From contig NZ_LVWA01000012.1 of the NCBI RefSeq assembly GCF_001907195.1, positions 1 through 64,000 on the forward strand: DNA of 64,000 nt, read 5' to 3'. Both the position numbers and the translations under genes were made by a program. Under the pieces are notes generated by a model that worked only from the letters and a program-made list of their open reading frames with translations, ran no database searches and had not been told where the DNA came from. Source of the DNA: Pontibacter flavimaris. GTDB lineage: Bacteria; Bacteroidota; Bacteroidia; Cytophagales; Hymenobacteraceae. This document shows positions 63,384-64,000 of this stretch, piece by piece. Each line of letters opens with the position of its first letter. Positions within the stretch are counted from its first letter, which is position 1.

Positions 63384-64000
63384 CTACTTCACCTCAAAAG
63401 AGGTCTCGTTAATGCCGAGCTTGTTCTTGGAGTGGAGTTCCACCGGGAAGCCCCACAGGAAGCGGATGTGATCCAGGGTGTCTTTGGCGCTGCTGGCGTC
63501 CAGGCGGCGGTCTTTCTGGATGTAGTGCGTCAGGTGCAGCTTGCTGGTTCTGTGGAGGTCTACTTTGGTAACCTGTATGTTAGGCACCAGCGAGGCGCGG
63601 TCGTACTGGTTGCTCAGGTGTTCCCGTACCCTGCGGTAGCCGCGCTCGTTGTGGATGGCCCCGATCTCATACTCATCCTCATACTCGCAATCCACAACAG
63701 TAAACAGGCGCATGTCGCGGATCACCTTCGGGGAGAGGTACTGCAGAATGAAACTGTCGTCGCGAAAGTTCTCCATCACGTAGTGCACCTGCTCCAGCCA
63801 GTCTTTCCCGATCAGGTCGGGAAACCACTGCTTGTCCTCGGCGGTAGGATTCTGGCAGATGCGCTTGATGTCCATGAAAATATTAAAACCCAAGGTATAC
63901 GGGTTCAGGCCCGAGTAGAATTTGCTCTTATACTCCGGCTGGTAGAGCACGCTGCTGTGGCTCTTGAGGAACTCCAGCATAAAGCCGTCGTTCACATAGC
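63384..64000 (-). CDS. SpoVR family protein, 3' part only
   Basis: The frame runs off the right end of the window, so only about 205 C-terminal residues are seen. Blocks NPYTLGFNIFMDIKRICQNPT, FPDLIGKDWLEQVHYVMENF and DDSFILQYLSPKVIRDMRLF match SpoVR. SpoVR-like proteins usually sit with yeaG (a kinase) and yeaH in stress operons of non-sporulating bacteria; those genes would lie upstream, outside the window. The exact function is unknown. A terminator follows. Confidence 0.88.
   Translation of the reverse strand, partial: YVNDGFMLEFLKSHSSVLYQPEYKSKFYSGLNPYTLGFNIFMDIKRICQNPTAEDKQWFPDLIGKDWLEQVHYVMENFRDDSFILQYLSPKVIRDMRLFTVVDCEYEDEYEIGAIHNERGYRRVREHLSNQYDRASLVPNIQVTKVDLHRTSKLHLTHYIQKDRRLDASSAKDTLDHIRFLWGFPVELHSKNKLGINETSFEVK

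Overview
The window looks like chromosomal DNA of a Bacteroidota member of the order Cytophagales, most likely a Hymenobacteraceae such as Pontibacter. This is inferred from family types: a CzcA-TolC fusion, a short LeuA, OmpA/PorT-type beta-barrel proteins, genes mostly without Shine-Dalgarno sites, and promoters of the TAnnTTTG type. No rRNA, tRNA or CRISPR array was seen. Coding density is normal except for several repeat-rich gaps.

Left part (1-13 kb). A partial BNR/sialidase-like gene is followed by decayed remnants of a DUF305 gene and a TolC gene. Next comes a complete urease operon (ureA-B-C-E-F-G-D plus a UreH-type nickel permease). After it lie an S41 peptidase remnant, a triple DUF2249 protein and a GT39 glycosyltransferase.

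12-27 kb. A heavy-metal efflux cluster holds two small membrane or secreted proteins, a CzcA-TolC fusion and a CzcB adaptor, then a decayed VIT/ferritin gene. A sulfur module follows: an MBL-rhodanese protein and two YeeE/YedE half-permeases. Beyond it are an MFS remnant, a TlpA thioredoxin, fragments of a bile-acid symporter family gene, an arylsulfatase and a SulP remnant.

27-38 kb. The leucine operon leuA-C-D-B lies on the minus strand. On the plus strand are a helical-repeat protein, a serine hydrolase and an active/inactive M16 peptidase pair.

39-46.5 kb. This is a complete catechol branch of the beta-ketoadipate pathway (catB-catC-catA, pcaD, fused pcaIJ, pcaF) with an AraC regulator upstream. 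Muconate made from catechol is carried through to succinyl-CoA and acetyl-CoA.

46.5-64 kb. A TelA-type operon with unknown partner proteins comes first, then a UlaG-like lipoprotein, a beta-barrel protein, a DEDDh exonuclease, a second serine hydrolase and a type I restriction system (hsdR-hsdM-hsdS with a half-length S subunit). Small conserved proteins, an aldo/keto reductase and the end of a SpoVR gene close the window.

The most unusual signal is not a gene. The 7-mer AAGTATA (TATACTT on the other strand) occurs well over 100 times by eye where about 8 are expected by chance. It sits both between genes and inside GC-rich genes, where it forces rare codons. From about 34 kb onward the larger gaps are mosaics of the same repeat modules: a roughly 240-bp structured element in three copies, variable-stem palindromes, a 20-bp perfect palindrome and C-rich hairpins.
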